From positions 1 to 64,000 of the forward strand of contig NZ_JANIBJ010000015.1 in NCBI RefSeq assembly GCF_024505185.1: a stretch of DNA of 64,000 nt. The letters are read 5' to 3'. The translations under genes were made by a program, and so were the position numbers. Of the stretch, positions 16,382-26,615 are shown piece by piece. Each line of letters starts with the position of its first letter. Within the stretch, counting starts at the first letter, position 1. The notes beneath the pieces were generated by a model. It did no database searches. It was given only the letters and a program-made list of their open reading frames with translations, and had not been told where the DNA came from. This stretch comes from Methylomonas subterranea. Lineage in GTDB: Bacteria; Pseudomonadota; Gammaproteobacteria; Methylococcales; Methylomonadaceae.

Positions 16382-17004
16382 GAACATTCGTCGTTATTTT
16401 GCTGGCCGGTCTGATGCAAGGTTGCATGGCTCCGCAACATGCAAATCTGGATGCCTTTTACGCGCATCAACCTCGGTCGATTGTGGTCGTGCCGGTGGTT
16501 AACGAGTCGCCGGAAGTCACGGCAAATTCCGTGTTCATCACCAGTATTACCCAGCCCTTGGCGGAGCGCGGCTACTATGTTTTTCCGGTTTATCTGACGG
16601 ATATGATCTTGCGCGATTTCGGACTGGTTGAAGCGGGGCATATTCATCAATTGCCGGCCGAGCGGTTTTATGAATTGTTTGGCGCCGACGCCGTGTTATT
16701 TATCACGATCAAGGATTGGAGTACCAAATATCTTGTGCTGGCTTCCTCGGTGGTTGTATCGATGGAATATGTCTTGAAAGACACTAGAACAGGGCAAGTG
16801 TTATGGAAAAACGATCAAGGTTACGTGCACAGCTCGGGCGGTAGCGATCTGATAACAATGACTGTTTCTGCCGCCATCAATGCATTAATGACCGACTATC
16901 TACCTTTGGCGAGACAGGCCAATTTTATGGCCTTTTTACCACCTAAAGGCCTACCTGCCGGACCTTACCATCCGGAGTATCAGCAAGACAAAAGCAAGTT
17001 TTAG
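16378..17004 (+). CDS. DUF799 (GNA1162-like) lipoprotein
   Basis: 208 residues, GTG start behind AGGAG, overlapping the DUF4810 gene by four bases. The lipobox is LMQGC (C16). The mature protein contains PRSIVVVPVVNESPEV and GADAVLFITIKDW, the GNA1162/DUF799 pattern with a CsgG-like N-terminal fold. It completes the CsgG-DUF4810-DUF799 set. The family includes a Neisseria surface lipoprotein; its function is not settled. Confidence 0.85.
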   Translation: MRTFVVILLAGLMQGCMAPQHANLDAFYAHQPRSIVVVPVVNESPEVTANSVFITSITQPLAERGYYVFPVYLTDMILRDFGLVEAGHIHQLPAERFYELFGADAVLFITIKDWSTKYLVLASSVVVSMEYVLKDTRTGQVLWKNDQGYVHSSGGSDLITMTVSAAINALMTDYLPLARQANFMAFLPPKGLPAGPYHPEYQQDKSKF

Positions 17005-17560
17005 CTTTCGGGTATAACCAGAGTTTTTGCCCCAAATGACTGGTTTGCCAATAACAAGTAGCCATTCAAAAGAGCATTTTAAAGTCGCAAAGCAGCCGAA
17101 TCTGCGATTTAGCATATCTTCATAGCAGACGTTCACATCTTCATGGCTACGGCGAAGCCGAAGTCGCAGCCGCAAGTGTTGTCGTAAAGACCGCCATACG
17201 TTGAACGGCAGGTAACCGAAAACCCTTAACAATTCTCCAGCGTTCAAAATCCGGCGGGGTTTGTATCTAAATCGGCGGCGGTTTTGATCTGAATACGCCG
17301 TTAATCGACCTCCCGCCTTCCTTTTTTATCATTTTGCAAGCACGTAACCCTTTGATAAAAATAATTTTTCGTTCGCCTTAGAAATTCTTGTTCCTGTCTT
17401 ACCTTTCCGGAAGCGCCCGCCGCCCGCGCCGGCCAATCTACTCCCGCCAGTCATCAATTTAAGGGAGCAACACCATGATCATGCTATCGATACAGCCGCG
17501 GCGAGCGCTCGAACCGGCGCGGCTTTTCATCCACGTTCAACAGCAAAAATGGGGGCGGCC
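17005..17560. other. Intergenic region with a possible short leader frame
   Basis: About 550 bases with no clear gene. Near its end AAGGGAG precedes ATG at 17475, opening a 33-codon frame (ends 17576) that overlaps the start of the next gene in another frame. This could be a leader peptide coupling translation, or chance. The part at 17240-17330 is GC-rich with short repeats of GGCGG. No RNA gene, terminator or mobile element was seen. Confidence 0.4.
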
Positions 17561-18850
17561 ATGCATATTCTGTTGACCGGCGCCACCGGTTTCATCGGCA
17601 ACGCGATATTGCGCGCCTTGCTGCGGCAAGGCCACCAAGTCAGCGCCTCTTGCCGCCGACCCGACCGCCTGCCGATCGCCAGCCCCGACATTACACCTTT
17701 GCCTGTCGATTTCACGTCGGCGGACAGCGAGGACTATTGGCTGCCGCATTTGAACGGCGTAGATGCTATCGTCAATTGCGTGGGGATCATCGCGGAAAGC
17801 GGGGGGACTTCGTTTGCCCAATTGCACGCACGTGCGCCCGCCGCCTTGTTCCGGGCCGGCGCCCAAGCCGGCGTTAAGAAAATCGTGGAACTCTCGGCGC
17901 TGGGCGCCGACGGGCACGCCGAATCCGCCTACCATTTGAGTAAAAAAGCCGCCGACGACACGTTGCGCGGCTTGCCGCTGGATTGGTTTGTGTTGCAGCC
18001 GTCCATCGTCTACGGCGATGGCGCGCAAAGCGGCGGTTTGTTTAATGCCTTGGCGGCATTGCCGGTGCATCTGCTACCGGAGGGCGGCCGCCAGTTGTTG
18101 CAACCCATACAGGTGGACGATGTGGCCGCCGCCGTGTGCCGCTGCCTCGACCCGGCTGTCGGCGGGCAAAAAACCGTGGCCTTGGTGGGCCCCTCGCCCA
18201 TTGCCTACGCCGATTGGCTGCAAGCGCTGAGACGCCGCCTGGGCAAACCGCCGGCGCCATCCTTTTCCATTCCCTACAGTTGCGCCCTGTCCGCAGCGGG
18301 CTTGGGTAAATGGCTGGGCGAACCGATCTTGAACAAGGACAACATCGCCATGCTGAGCCGGGGCAATAGCGCCGCTTCGGGGCCTGTCGCGGAATTATTG
18401 GGGCGTCCGCCGCTGAGCATGGCGTCGCAACTGTTCGAAAAGCCGGCCAGTCAGGCGGAACGTTGGCACGCGGGTTTGTATTTCCTCAGACCCTTGCTGT
18501 GCCTGAGCATCGCCCTGGTCTGGCTGTGGAGCGGCATCACCTCGCTGCTGTTTTATCCTCACGAACTCAGCTATCAATTGCTGGCCGACACCGGCATAAC
18601 CGGTATCGGCGCGCCGCTGACCTTGTACGGACTGGCGGCGCTGGACATCGTTTTGGGGCTGGCGACCCTGGCGCGCTTTCATTCAAGTCGTCTGATGCTC
18701 TGGCAATTTTGGCTCGTACTGGCTTACAGCGTCGTAGTGGCCCTGCGCCTGCCGGAATTCGTGTTTCACCCGTTCGGGCCCTTGCTGAAAAATATCCCGT
18801 TTTTAATCTGTCTGTTGATTTACAGACAGCTGGAAGGAGAAAAGCCATGA
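17561..18850 (+). CDS. NAD(P)-dependent epimerase fused to a DoxX-like membrane domain
   Basis: About 429 residues from the ATG at 17561 (MHILLTGATG); an in-frame ATG four codons upstream is possible. Residues 1-290 are an atypical short-chain dehydrogenase (TGATGFIGNAILRALL nucleotide-binding loop, VDAIVNCVGI, YHLSKKAADD with active-site YxxxK). From about 300 there are four membrane segments resembling DoxX-like domains. Such fusions are conserved in proteobacteria next to DUF2269 genes. The stop overlaps the next start (ATGA), so the operon is tightly coupled. Substrate unknown. Confidence 0.85.
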   Translation: MHILLTGATGFIGNAILRALLRQGHQVSASCRRPDRLPIASPDITPLPVDFTSADSEDYWLPHLNGVDAIVNCVGIIAESGGTSFAQLHARAPAALFRAGAQAGVKKIVELSALGADGHAESAYHLSKKAADDTLRGLPLDWFVLQPSIVYGDGAQSGGLFNALAALPVHLLPEGGRQLLQPIQVDDVAAAVCRCLDPAVGGQKTVALVGPSPIAYADWLQALRRRLGKPPAPSFSIPYSCALSAAGLGKWLGEPILNKDNIAMLSRGNSAASGPVAELLGRPPLSMASQLFEKPASQAERWHAGLYFLRPLLCLSIALVWLWSGITSLLFYPHELSYQLLADTGITGIGAPLTLYGLAALDIVLGLATLARFHSSRLMLWQFWLVLAYSVVVALRLPEFVFHPFGPLLKNIPFLICLLIYRQLEGEKP

Positions 18851-19320
18851 TGTATTTAAGCTTGAAATTGATCCACATCCTCAGTGCCATCGTCCTGTTC
18901 GGCCTGGGCTCAGGCACGGTGTTTTACAAAGTCATGACCGATAAAAGCCGCGACCATGCGGCAATCGCGGTAACCAGCAAGCATGTGGTGCTGGCCGATT
19001 GGTGGTTTACCACACCCACCGTCATTATCCAGCCCTTGACCGGCATACTGCTGGCCGACCAATTGTCGGCTTCCTTCGGCGACGGCTGGTTGTGGTGGAC
19101 GGTGGTGCTGTATTTGTTGACCGGCTTGTGCTGGCTGCCGGTGGTGGTGTTGCAAATCCGCATGCGCGACATCGCCGCCGATTCCCTGGCTCAGGGCCGC
19201 CCCTTGCCTTATCTTTACAGCTATTATTCGAAAATATGGTTGTGGCTGGGCGTGCCGGCTTTTTTCGGCATGATAGGCATCACCACGTTGATGATTTTCC
19301 ACAATTCGCTCTGGAGCTAA
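18847..19320 (+). CDS. DUF2269 family membrane protein
   Basis: 157 residues with four hydrophobic segments (about 5-23, 48-68, 78-98, 128-150). The start MMYLSLKLIHILSAIVLFGLG is typical of DUF2269. Conserved features are the histidine in KLIHILS and the DWWFTTPTVI segment. It overlaps the epimerase/DoxX gene by four bases and is followed by the DUF4166 gene after 3 bases. Function unknown; the constant partnership suggests a membrane redox or envelope role. Confidence 0.85.
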   Translation: MMYLSLKLIHILSAIVLFGLGSGTVFYKVMTDKSRDHAAIAVTSKHVVLADWWFTTPTVIIQPLTGILLADQLSASFGDGWLWWTVVLYLLTGLCWLPVVVLQIRMRDIAADSLAQGRPLPYLYSYYSKIWLWLGVPAFFGMIGITTLMIFHNSLWS

Positions 19321-19323
19321 GCC

Positions 19324-19947
19324 ATGCCTATTTCACTAATGGAACGAGTATTGGGCGAAGACTGGCATAAACTGCCGGCCGTCATTCAACGGCATTATCA
19401 AATCAACGGTGGAGAACAAAGCCGCCTGCAAGGCAGGATGGAGATTGCTTATCCAGGCTATCTGTATCCGCTGGTCTGGCTGATACACCTGTTCGGCGGC
19501 CTGATACTTTGGCGCGGCCCGGCGGTACTGGCTGAAGTCGACAAAGGCGCCGACGGCGGGATATTGCACTGGCAAAGAACGATGACCTATCCGGACGGCA
19601 AAAGCGATTATTTCCGCTCGCAAATGCATTTTACGGCGGCGCATGAATTGATCGAAACCATAGGCTTCGGCTTCGGTTTGTGCCTGAAGGTGGAGGTTTG
19701 CAACGGCGACTTGCTCTACCATAGCCAAGGCCATTTCTGGCAATGTGGCAAATTCCGCTTAAACATTCCGGACTGCTTGCTGCTGGGCTCGGCCAGCATC
19801 CGCGAACAGGCGCTGTCCGAACACGAGTTTTATCTGGACTTTACGATCCGGCACCCGCTATGGGGCGAAACCTATGCTTACCGGGGAAATTTTCATTACC
19901 CCGACCGGCCAATTAGTGGCGTTGATTGCCTTCAACGCGACAATTAG
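19324..19947 (+). CDS. DUF4166 domain protein
   Basis: 207 residues, soluble apart from one short hydrophobic stretch (YPLVWLIHLFGGLILW, about 48-63). It carries the DUF4166 pattern: LPAVIQRHYQ near the start, WQRTMTYPDG near 80 and FGFGLCLKVEV near 115. In other genomes this domain is also found fused to epimerase/DoxX proteins, which fits its place third in this operon. No function assigned. Confidence 0.82.
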   Translation: MPISLMERVLGEDWHKLPAVIQRHYQINGGEQSRLQGRMEIAYPGYLYPLVWLIHLFGGLILWRGPAVLAEVDKGADGGILHWQRTMTYPDGKSDYFRSQMHFTAAHELIETIGFGFGLCLKVEVCNGDLLYHSQGHFWQCGKFRLNIPDCLLLGSASIREQALSEHEFYLDFTIRHPLWGETYAYRGNFHYPDRPISGVDCLQRDN

Positions 19948-20005
19948 GGATCATAGACGAATCCACGGTTAACGATTTGTATATGGCTCGGTGTGTAATA
20001 ACAAT

Positions 20006-21433
20006 ATGAACGGAGAACTTAAACACCCGGATAGCCGGTTCGCCGTCTATGCCCTGGGCCTGCTTCTGTTCGCCGCCGCGCTGTGGCTGATTCTTTCGCT
20101 TGGCGCGGTGGACCAAGCCAGTCTTAGCTCCCCGGCTAGCGGTACCGCCGCTACCGCCAGCAACCCGAGCGCGGGGCTTTTTCAGAATCTGCGCAGCCCG
20201 CTGGCTGTTTTGCTGCTGCAAATTTTGGCGATTATCGCCCTTACCCGCTGCTGCGCAAAAATCATGCGGCTACTGCGCCAGCCCGAAGTCATAGGCGAAG
20301 TGATAGGCGGCATACTGCTCGGCCCGTCGGTACTGGGCCTGTTCTGGCCCGATGCCGCCGCCTTGCTATTTCCACCGACTTCGCTAGCCAATCTGGGCCT
20401 GTTGAGCCAAATCGGCCTGATCCTGTTCATGTTCGTCATCGGCATGGAACTGGATACCGAAGTGCTGAGCAAAAAAGCCCGTTCGGCCGTCATCATCTCG
20501 CATGCGAGCATCATCCTGCCCTTCCTGCTGGGTTCGCTGCTCTCGCTCGCGCTATACCAAAATTATGCGCCGGCCGGCATCGCTTTTACCCCATTCTGTC
20601 TGTTCATGGGCATCGCGATGAGCATCACGGCTTTTCCGGTTTTGGCCAGAATGCTGCATGAACGCGGCTTAAGCCGATCCCCGCTGGGCACCGTGGTGCT
20701 GACTTGCGCCGCGGTCGACGATTTGACCGCCTGGTGCGGCCTGGCCGTGGTGGCGGCTGTTTCCCAACAGGGCGCAATCACCAACGCCTTGATGACGGCC
20801 GGACTCTGCGGCTTGCATATTGCGCTGATGCTGCTTGTCATCCGGCCGTTGCTGAGTCGCTGGATATCCGGCCGCGCCGGCAACGCAAAGCTTTGCGGCA
20901 AGGGCGTGGTAGCGGCAACTTTGGGCACGGCATTTTTTTCCGCCTTGTTGACGGAAGCCATCGGCATACACGCGCTGTTCGGCGCCTTTCTGGCCGGCGT
21001 CGTCGTTCCCAAGAACACGGCGTTCCGCGAGGCACTGGCGGTCCGCATCGAAAGTTTCAGCACCATCGTTCTGCTGCCGCTGTTTTTTGCCCTCAGCGGC
21101 CTGCGCACGCAAATTGGCCTGCTCGACGACAGCGACTCCTGGTTAGTCTGCGGCGCCATCATTCTGGTGGCGATTAGCGGAAAATTCCTGGGCAGCGCCG
21201 CCGCCGCGCGCTGGTCCGGCTCCACGTGGCGCGAATCGCTGGCGATAGGAGCGCTGATGAATACCCGCGGACTGGTAGAGCTCGTCGCCCTGAATATCGG
21301 CTACGATCTGGGCATCATCACCCCGACCATATTTACGATGATGGTAATGATGGCGCTGCTTACCACCTTGATGACCGGCCCCCTGCTGGGCATCCTGGTG
21401 CCGGACTCGCAAAAAAACGCCGGCCCCGCATAG
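20006..21433 (+). CDS. Cation:proton antiporter, CPA2 family
   Basis: About 475 residues from the ATG at 20006; a GTG five codons upstream is possible. A first membrane segment and a short Ser/Ala-rich loop are followed by 12 or so membrane segments of the Na+/H+ exchanger fold. Key residues are [17 protein letters not shown] near 95, the paired aspartates in AAVDDLTAW near 235 and the TRGLVEL motif near 420. No C-terminal TrkA-N (RCK) domain follows, so it is a short CPA2 antiporter. It begins 58 bases after the DUF4166 gene and may share its transcript. Ion specificity cannot be read. Confidence 0.87.
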   Translation: MNGELKHPDSRFAVYALGLLLFAAALWLILSLGAVDQASLSSPASGTAATASNPSAGLFQNLRSPLAVLLLQILAIIALTRCCAKIMRLLRQPEVIGEVIGGILLGPSVLGLFWPDAAALLFPPTSLANLGLLSQIGLILFMFVIGMELDTEVLSKKARSAVIISHASIILPFLLGSLLSLALYQNYAPAGIAFTPFCLFMGIAMSITAFPVLARMLHERGLSRSPLGTVVLTCAAVDDLTAWCGLAVVAAVSQQGAITNALMTAGLCGLHIALMLLVIRPLLSRWISGRAGNAKLCGKGVVAATLGTAFFSALLTEAIGIHALFGAFLAGVVVPKNTAFREALAVRIESFSTIVLLPLFFALSGLRTQIGLLDDSDSWLVCGAIILVAISGKFLGSAAAARWSGSTWRESLAIGALMNTRGLVELVALNIGYDLGIITPTIFTMMVMMALLTTLMTGPLLGILVPDSQKNAGPA

Positions 21434-21441
21434 CCGGGCAA

Positions 21442-21458
21442 GGTACGCAGTGCGTACC
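21442..21458. repeat. Palindromic intergenic repeat
   Basis: GGTACGCA-G-TGCGTACC is a perfect palindrome within GGGCAAGGTACGCAGTGCGT, between the convergent antiporter and phosphoketolase genes. It resembles the dispersed repeats often found between genes in proteobacteria. Whether it recurs in this genome cannot be told from one copy. Confidence 0.45.
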
Positions 21459-21574
21459 CTACATCCACCGCCATGCGCCAAAGCCTTTGAATGCCGCGTT
21501 ATGGCCGAACTTCGCCGGTTTAACGGCAAGGCGGTGGACTATATGCAGGCCACGCCCGCAATCGCCAATTTCGC

Positions 21575-23941
21575 TCAATACGGCCACACCCACTGATCCA
21601 CCGCCGGCAAATCGGCGCCGAATTCATAGGCATGATTGCGGCATTCGATCTGCATGTCGCGCATTCTTTCCTTAACGTGGGCACCGGCCACTCTCAACGC
21701 CGGCACCCGGTCTATGGCATCTATCACCAGGCTGAAACGGTCGATTTCGTTTTGAATGGCCAATTCCAGCGGCGTGTTGATGCTGCCTTTTTCCTTGTAG
21801 CCGCGCACATGCAGGTTTTTGTGGTTGTTGCGCCGGTAGGCCAAGCGGTGGATCAGCCAGGGATAGCCGTGGAAATTGAACAGTATCGGTTTGTCCAGGG
21901 TAAACAGGCTGTCGAAATCCTTGTCCGACAGGCCGTGCGGGTGTTCTCCCGCCGGGCTCAGCTTGTACAAGTCCACCACGTTGACGAAGCGTACCTTCAG
22001 GTCCGGAAAATATTCCCGCAGCATCACCGTTGCCGCCAGGGCTTCCTTGGTGGGAATGTCGCCGGCGCTGGCCATCACCAAATCCGGCTCGGCGCCGTTG
22101 TCGTTGCTGGCCCATTCCCAAATGCCTATACCCTTGGTGCAATGCTTGATCGCCGCATCCATGTCCAAAAATTGCAGATGCTTCTGTTTATCGCAGACGA
22201 TGACATTGATGTAATTGGTGCTTTGCAGACAGTGATCGCTGACCGCCAGCAGGGTATTCACATCGGGCGGCAGATAGATGCGGGTTACCGCCGGGCTTTT
22301 ATTTACCACCAGATCCAGAAAACCCGGATCCTGGTGGGTAAAGCCATTGTGGTCCTGCCGCCAGACCGTGGAGGTAATCAACAAATTCAACGACGATACC
22401 GGCGCCCGCCACGGCACGTCCTTGGACATGGCCAGCCATTTGGCGTGCTGATTGAACATGGAGTCGATCACATGCACAAAGGCTTCGTAAGTCGAGAAGA
22501 AACCGTGCCGACCGGTCAGCAGATAACCTTCCAGCCAGCCTTCCAGGGTATGTTCGGACAACATTTCCATCACCCTGCCATCGGGCGCCAGTTCGCCGCC
22601 GTCGGCATCTTCCGGCAGATAATCGGCCAGCCAGGTTTTCTTGCTGGCCTGATAAACGTCGTCCAGTTTGTTGGAACTGTTTTCATCCGGGCCGAATACC
22701 CGAAAATTCTGCATGTTTTGCCGCATGATGTCGCGCAAAAACTTGCCCAGCGGCCTGGTATTTTCGGCGCTGGCGGTGCCGGGCTTGGCGACCTCGATGC
22801 CGTAGTCCCGAAAATCAGGCATCCGCAGCGCCTTGCGCAAGCGGCCGCCGTTGGCGTGCGGATTGGCGCTCATTCGACGCGGGCCCTTGGGAGCCAGGGC
22901 CTTCAGCTCGGGCAACAGGCCGCCGTTGGCGTCGAACAATTCTTCCGGCCGGTAAGCGCGCAGCCAGGCTTCCAACTGGGCCAGATGGGCGGGATTTTCC
23001 CGCACCCCGCTCAACGGCACTTGATGAGAACGCCAAAAACCTTCCACTTTGCGGCCATCCACTTCCTTGGGGCCGGTCCAGCCCTTGGGCGAACGCAATA
23101 CTATCATCGGCCAACGCGGCCGCGCCGCCTTGCCGCTGCCGCGCGCCTCGTCCTGGATGCGGCGTATCTCCAACACGCAGGCTTCCATGGCCGCCGCCAT
23201 TTTGGCGTGCATCTGCATGGGATCGCTGCCTTCCACAAAAAACGGCTGCCAGCCGTAGCCCTTGAATAAATTCTCCAGCTCTTCATGGCTGATGCGCGAC
23301 AGCAACGTGGGGTTGTTGATCTTGTAGCCGTTGAGATGCAGTATCGGCAACACGGCGCCGTCGCGAATAGGATTGAGGAATTTATTGGAATGCCAGGAAG
23401 TGGCCAAGGGCGCGGTTTCGGACTCGCCGTCGCCGACCACGACCGCCACCAGCAAATCCGGGTTATCGTAGGCGGCGCCGAACGCGTGGCTTATGCTATA
23501 ACCCAATTCGCCGCCCTCGTGGATGGAGCCCGGGGTTTCCGGCGTGCAGTGGCTGCCGATACCGCCCGGAAAGGAAAATTCCTTAAAAAAATTCAACAGC
23601 CCTTCTTCGTCTTCGCTTTTGTTGGGATAAATCTCGCTGTAGGTACCCTCCAGATAGACCGGCGCCAACACGCCAGGCGCGCCGTGGCCGGGTCCGGCCA
23701 GAAAAATCGCGTTCAAATCGTACTTGGCGATCAGGCGGTTGAGGTGAATGTAAGTAAAACTGAGGCCGGGACTGGCTCCCCAGTGCCCCAGCAGCCGCTG
23801 TTTGATGTGCTCGGGCTTCAACGGTTGTTTCAACAAGGGGTTATCCCGCAAATAGATCATACCGGCGGCCAGATAATTGCAGGCTCGCCAATAGGCATTC
23901 AAGGCTTCGGTTTCTTGCACGGAAAGGGGCGCATTTGTCAT
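21575..23941 (-). CDS. xfp: Phosphoketolase (xylulose 5-phosphate/fructose 6-phosphate)
   Basis: About 788 residues, the usual length for Xfp, a thiamine diphosphate enzyme that splits sugar phosphates with inorganic phosphate to acetyl phosphate plus an aldose phosphate. Visible are [20 protein letters not shown] near 50, GPGHGAPG near 77, [11 protein letters not shown] with the TPP/Mg motif near 165 and HPHG..D near 690. ATG 23941 ([12 protein letters not shown]) is chosen since GAGG lies 9 bases upstream; a long upstream extension in frame is not protein-like. In methanotrophs this opens a carbon-conserving route from ribulose-phosphate sugars to acetyl-CoA. No acetate kinase gene lies beside it. 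Confidence 0.94.
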   Translation of the reverse strand: MTNAPLSVQETEALNAYWRACNYLAAGMIYLRDNPLLKQPLKPEHIKQRLLGHWGASPGLSFTYIHLNRLIAKYDLNAIFLAGPGHGAPGVLAPVYLEGTYSEIYPNKSEDEEGLLNFFKEFSFPGGIGSHCTPETPGSIHEGGELGYSISHAFGAAYDNPDLLVAVVVGDGESETAPLATSWHSNKFLNPIRDGAVLPILHLNGYKINNPTLLSRISHEELENLFKGYGWQPFFVEGSDPMQMHAKMAAAMEACVLEIRRIQDEARGSGKAARPRWPMIVLRSPKGWTGPKEVDGRKVEGFWRSHQVPLSGVRENPAHLAQLEAWLRAYRPEELFDANGGLLPELKALAPKGPRRMSANPHANGGRLRKALRMPDFRDYGIEVAKPGTASAENTRPLGKFLRDIMRQNMQNFRVFGPDENSSNKLDDVYQASKKTWLADYLPEDADGGELAPDGRVMEMLSEHTLEGWLEGYLLTGRHGFFSTYEAFVHVIDSMFNQHAKWLAMSKDVPWRAPVSSLNLLITSTVWRQDHNGFTHQDPGFLDLVVNKSPAVTRIYLPPDVNTLLAVSDHCLQSTNYINVIVCDKQKHLQFLDMDAAIKHCTKGIGIWEWASNDNGAEPDLVMASAGDIPTKEALAATVMLREYFPDLKVRFVNVVDLYKLSPAGEHPHGLSDKDFDSLFTLDKPILFNFHGYPWLIHRLAYRRNNHKNLHVRGYKEKGSINTPLELAIQNEIDRFSLVIDAIDRVPALRVAGAHVKERMRDMQIECRNHAYEFGADLPAVDQWVWPY

Positions 23942-23985
23942 ATCGGGCATCCTCGGTCGAAAAAACAATTCACGGGTAATCGCAT

Positions 23986-25134
23986 TTATGAGTTGGCAAG
24001 CGTTCCGCTTGCCGCTTCGGAAGTTTCTAGGTCCGCGCTTGCTTGAGCCGAAAAACCCAACAGCCAGCGGCTGCAGATCAGCATCAAAGGTAGCGCCGCG
24101 GCCGTTATCCATAACAGGGTTTGTAGCGTCAGTCGACTGGCGCTGCTGTCCCAAATCGTCAAGGAACTGTTAAGGGAAATATTGGATGGCAACAAAAAGG
24201 GAAATATCGAGACACCGAAGGTCAGTACCGTCATGGTGACGCACAGCGAGCCTGCAATCATGGCGAAATAGGTTTTATCCCGCTTGGAGAGTATGACGGC
24301 GGCAATCGCGGCCAAGAAAGCCAGCACCGGCACACTCCACAGCAAGGGCTCATGTTCGTAATTATCCAGCCACAAACCCTCCCCGCGCTTGACGAACTTG
24401 CTCAGGGGGTTGGATGGGCCGTTTGGCAGAATATCGGATGTGATGTGGTAGCCCTCCAAATGGGTGATCCACAGGCCGGAAGCCGCGAAGAACAACAAAA
24501 AAGCCACGCCGGCGCGCATAACCATTACCTTGGCTTGCGTTTGCAGTTCATCGCCGGTCCCGAGCTGCAGAAACAGCGCGCCGTACATTGCCAGCAATGT
24601 CACGCAGGCCGCTGCCACCAACAGCGAAAACGGATTGAACAGGCCGGCAAAATCGCCCAAAAACAGGATGCGCATGTCGCTATCCAAATGGAACGGGATG
24701 CCTTTTAACAGATTGCCAATCGACAAGCCGAACAAACTGGCGGGTACCAGTGCGCCGGCGGCCAAAATTTTATGGGTATGGCGGTACCAGGCGGCCCGCG
24801 TGCAATCGGCCCGGAAATACAGGGCCAGCGGCCGCAATAATAATGTCAGCAAGGTCGGCAACAAAAGCGGATATAAACTTGCCAGGGCCACCGCGTAGAC
24901 ACCGGGCCACGCCGCAAACAAAACCGCCACCATCACCACCAACCAGGCCAGATTTCCCATGCTGGCCGGCACTATGCCGCCGATCAACCGTCCGCGGTCC
25001 CGTTCAACCGTGCCCAGTACCGGCAACAACAGGATCACGCCCAGCGTGAGTCCTTCGCACAGCGCCAGCCCCAGCACGATCAAACCCAGCAGGACCCACC
25101 AAATCAAACGCAAACTTTCCAGATCCAGTGCCAT
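23986..25134 (-). CDS. cydB: Cytochrome bd-type oxidase subunit II, divergent
   Basis: 382 residues with about nine membrane segments, recognisable as CydB ([33 protein letters not shown] and [14 protein letters not shown]). ATG at 25134 has GGGAG upstream and follows the cydA stop by one base. Compared from memory with E. coli CydB, the DGFD motif reads EGLT here and the conserved HWDGN reads ASMGN, so several charged residues linked to proton entry are missing. Forms a membrane complex with the preceding CydA. No small CydX frame was recognised after it. Confidence 0.85.
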   Translation of the reverse strand: MALDLESLRLIWWVLLGLIVLGLALCEGLTLGVILLLPVLGTVERDRGRLIGGIVPASMGNLAWLVVMVAVLFAAWPGVYAVALASLYPLLLPTLLTLLLRPLALYFRADCTRAAWYRHTHKILAAGALVPASLFGLSIGNLLKGIPFHLDSDMRILFLGDFAGLFNPFSLLVAAACVTLLAMYGALFLQLGTGDELQTQAKVMVMRAGVAFLLFFAASGLWITHLEGYHITSDILPNGPSNPLSKFVKRGEGLWLDNYEHEPLLWSVPVLAFLAAIAAVILSKRDKTYFAMIAGSLCVTMTVLTFGVSIFPFLLPSNISLNSSLTIWDSSASRLTLQTLLWITAAALPLMLICSRWLLGFSAQASADLETSEAASGTLANS

Positions 25135-25135
25135 A

Positions 25136-26527
25136 TCAAACTCCCGCCTGACTGAGGTTGGGGTTTTGCAAGGCTTGCCGCAGCAGATACAGACCCACCG
25201 CCAATAAGGCCGCGTAGGCCAAGCCATAACCCAAGGCGCTGATGACCAACTGCGACACCGACAGGGAAGACACGCTCATAAAGGTCGGCAACAGGCCGGC
25301 AACCGCCCAGGGCTGCTTGCCGGCTTCGGCCACAAACCAACCGGCCATGCATGCCAACCAGGGCAAGGGAGCCAGATACACGCTTACATTGAGCAACCAG
25401 CCCGGCACAGTTTTAAGCAGCAGCCCATAAACTCCCGCCAATACAAACCACAGCGCGATCAAAATCCCGCAGGCAACCATGAGGGCATGACTCCAACGCA
25501 GCAAGCCAGGATAGGCCGGCAGAGCCGATGCGGCGGCCATTCCGATGTGTTTGTCATTGGCCGCCAGGATGGTTTTATGAAAAGGCGTCAACAACATGGC
25601 GTAACCCAGATTGGCTTTATGCACTTCGAATTCCGCCAGTAATTCCGGCTGCCTGATGTCGTCGCGCAACACCTGCAACAATTCGTAGGCCCTGATGCCG
25701 CTACGGATCCGCGCCTCGATGTCCGGCAGCAGATTGGCCAAGGGTTCCGCCTGAATGGCCGCCCGCTTGGCTTGTTGTACCGGATGTTCGATGTCGGGCG
25801 TGGCATCGCCCAGGCCAACGGTAAGCCCTATCGCCACCACGCCAATCCCGGCGGCCCAATTGAAGCATAGTCCCGCCAGCTGCCGATGACGTTGTTGACG
25901 CAACCAATAGGCGCTGATACCCATCAAGGTCGCCATGGCGACAACATAAGCGGCCGCCACCGTGTGCAGATACTTGGCCCGGGCGGCGGCATTGCCGATC
26001 AACTGGCCGAAATCAGTCAATTCCATCCGATAGGCTTGATAGTTAAAACTGGCGGCGACCGGATTTTGCATCCAGCCATTGGCCACCAACACCCAATATG
26101 CGGATAGATTGACCGCCAAGGCCATTAGCCAAGTCAGCAGCATATGTTGGGTTCGGCCCATTTTTTCCCAACCCAGCCAATACGGTCCGAACAAAATCGC
26201 GGCTAGAAAAAAACCACTGACGGCCTCGATGGCCAAGGGCAGCGCAAAGATATCGCCGACATAATGTGAAAAATACGAACCATTCATGCCGAACTGGAAT
26301 ACCACGATGACACGGGTCGCCACCGCCAGCACGAAATTAATCGCGAATATCCGCCCGCAAAACCTCGCCATTTCCTTGTAAATCGGCCGTCCGGTGGCGA
26401 CGTACACCGATTCCAGCAAGGCCAGCAATAACGCCAAGCCCAGGGTCAAGGGGATGAATAAAAAATGCAGCATCGCGCTTATCGCAAACTGCCAGCGCGA
26501 TAGTTCGACCACGGTTTCCGAAATCAT
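25136..26527 (-). CDS. cydA: Cytochrome bd-type oxidase subunit I, divergent
   Basis: 463 residues with nine membrane segments, first of a two-gene operon with cydB. The start MISETVVELSRWQFAISAMLHF contains the expected first haem histidine (about H21). The second histidine (KYLHTVAAAY) and the methionine (HALMVACG) of haem b558 are also kept. Against the E. coli sequence (from memory), GLTMEFQFG has lost its glutamate, FFLES reads FFLAA, IEAE reads IQAE, FRIM reads HALM and AIGEVLPT reads AVAGLLPT. The last change removes the glutamate taken as a haem b595 ligand. It is therefore a divergent bd-family protein, and true quinol oxidase activity is uncertain. Confidence 0.87.
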   Translation of the reverse strand: MISETVVELSRWQFAISAMLHFLFIPLTLGLALLLALLESVYVATGRPIYKEMARFCGRIFAINFVLAVATRVIVVFQFGMNGSYFSHYVGDIFALPLAIEAVSGFFLAAILFGPYWLGWEKMGRTQHMLLTWLMALAVNLSAYWVLVANGWMQNPVAASFNYQAYRMELTDFGQLIGNAAARAKYLHTVAAAYVVAMATLMGISAYWLRQQRHRQLAGLCFNWAAGIGVVAIGLTVGLGDATPDIEHPVQQAKRAAIQAEPLANLLPDIEARIRSGIRAYELLQVLRDDIRQPELLAEFEVHKANLGYAMLLTPFHKTILAANDKHIGMAAASALPAYPGLLRWSHALMVACGILIALWFVLAGVYGLLLKTVPGWLLNVSVYLAPLPWLACMAGWFVAEAGKQPWAVAGLLPTFMSVSSLSVSQLVISALGYGLAYAALLAVGLYLLRQALQNPNLSQAGV

Positions 26528-26615
26528 TCCAGCCTCTTGTCACTGTTACTCGTGGCGGCAATTATAGAGACATCGGTTTGCTTGACGGGGATTTTTTCGC
26601 CTGGAACGGTATTGT

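Noticed and set aside
21501-21596. 31-codon frame after the antiporter gene
   Set aside because: It overlaps the end of the phosphoketolase gene, has no ribosome-binding site and no recognisable family.
21632-23269. Long open frame (545 codons) opposite phosphoketolase
   Set aside because: It is an antisense shadow of a clear GC-rich gene with biased third positions; no family features.
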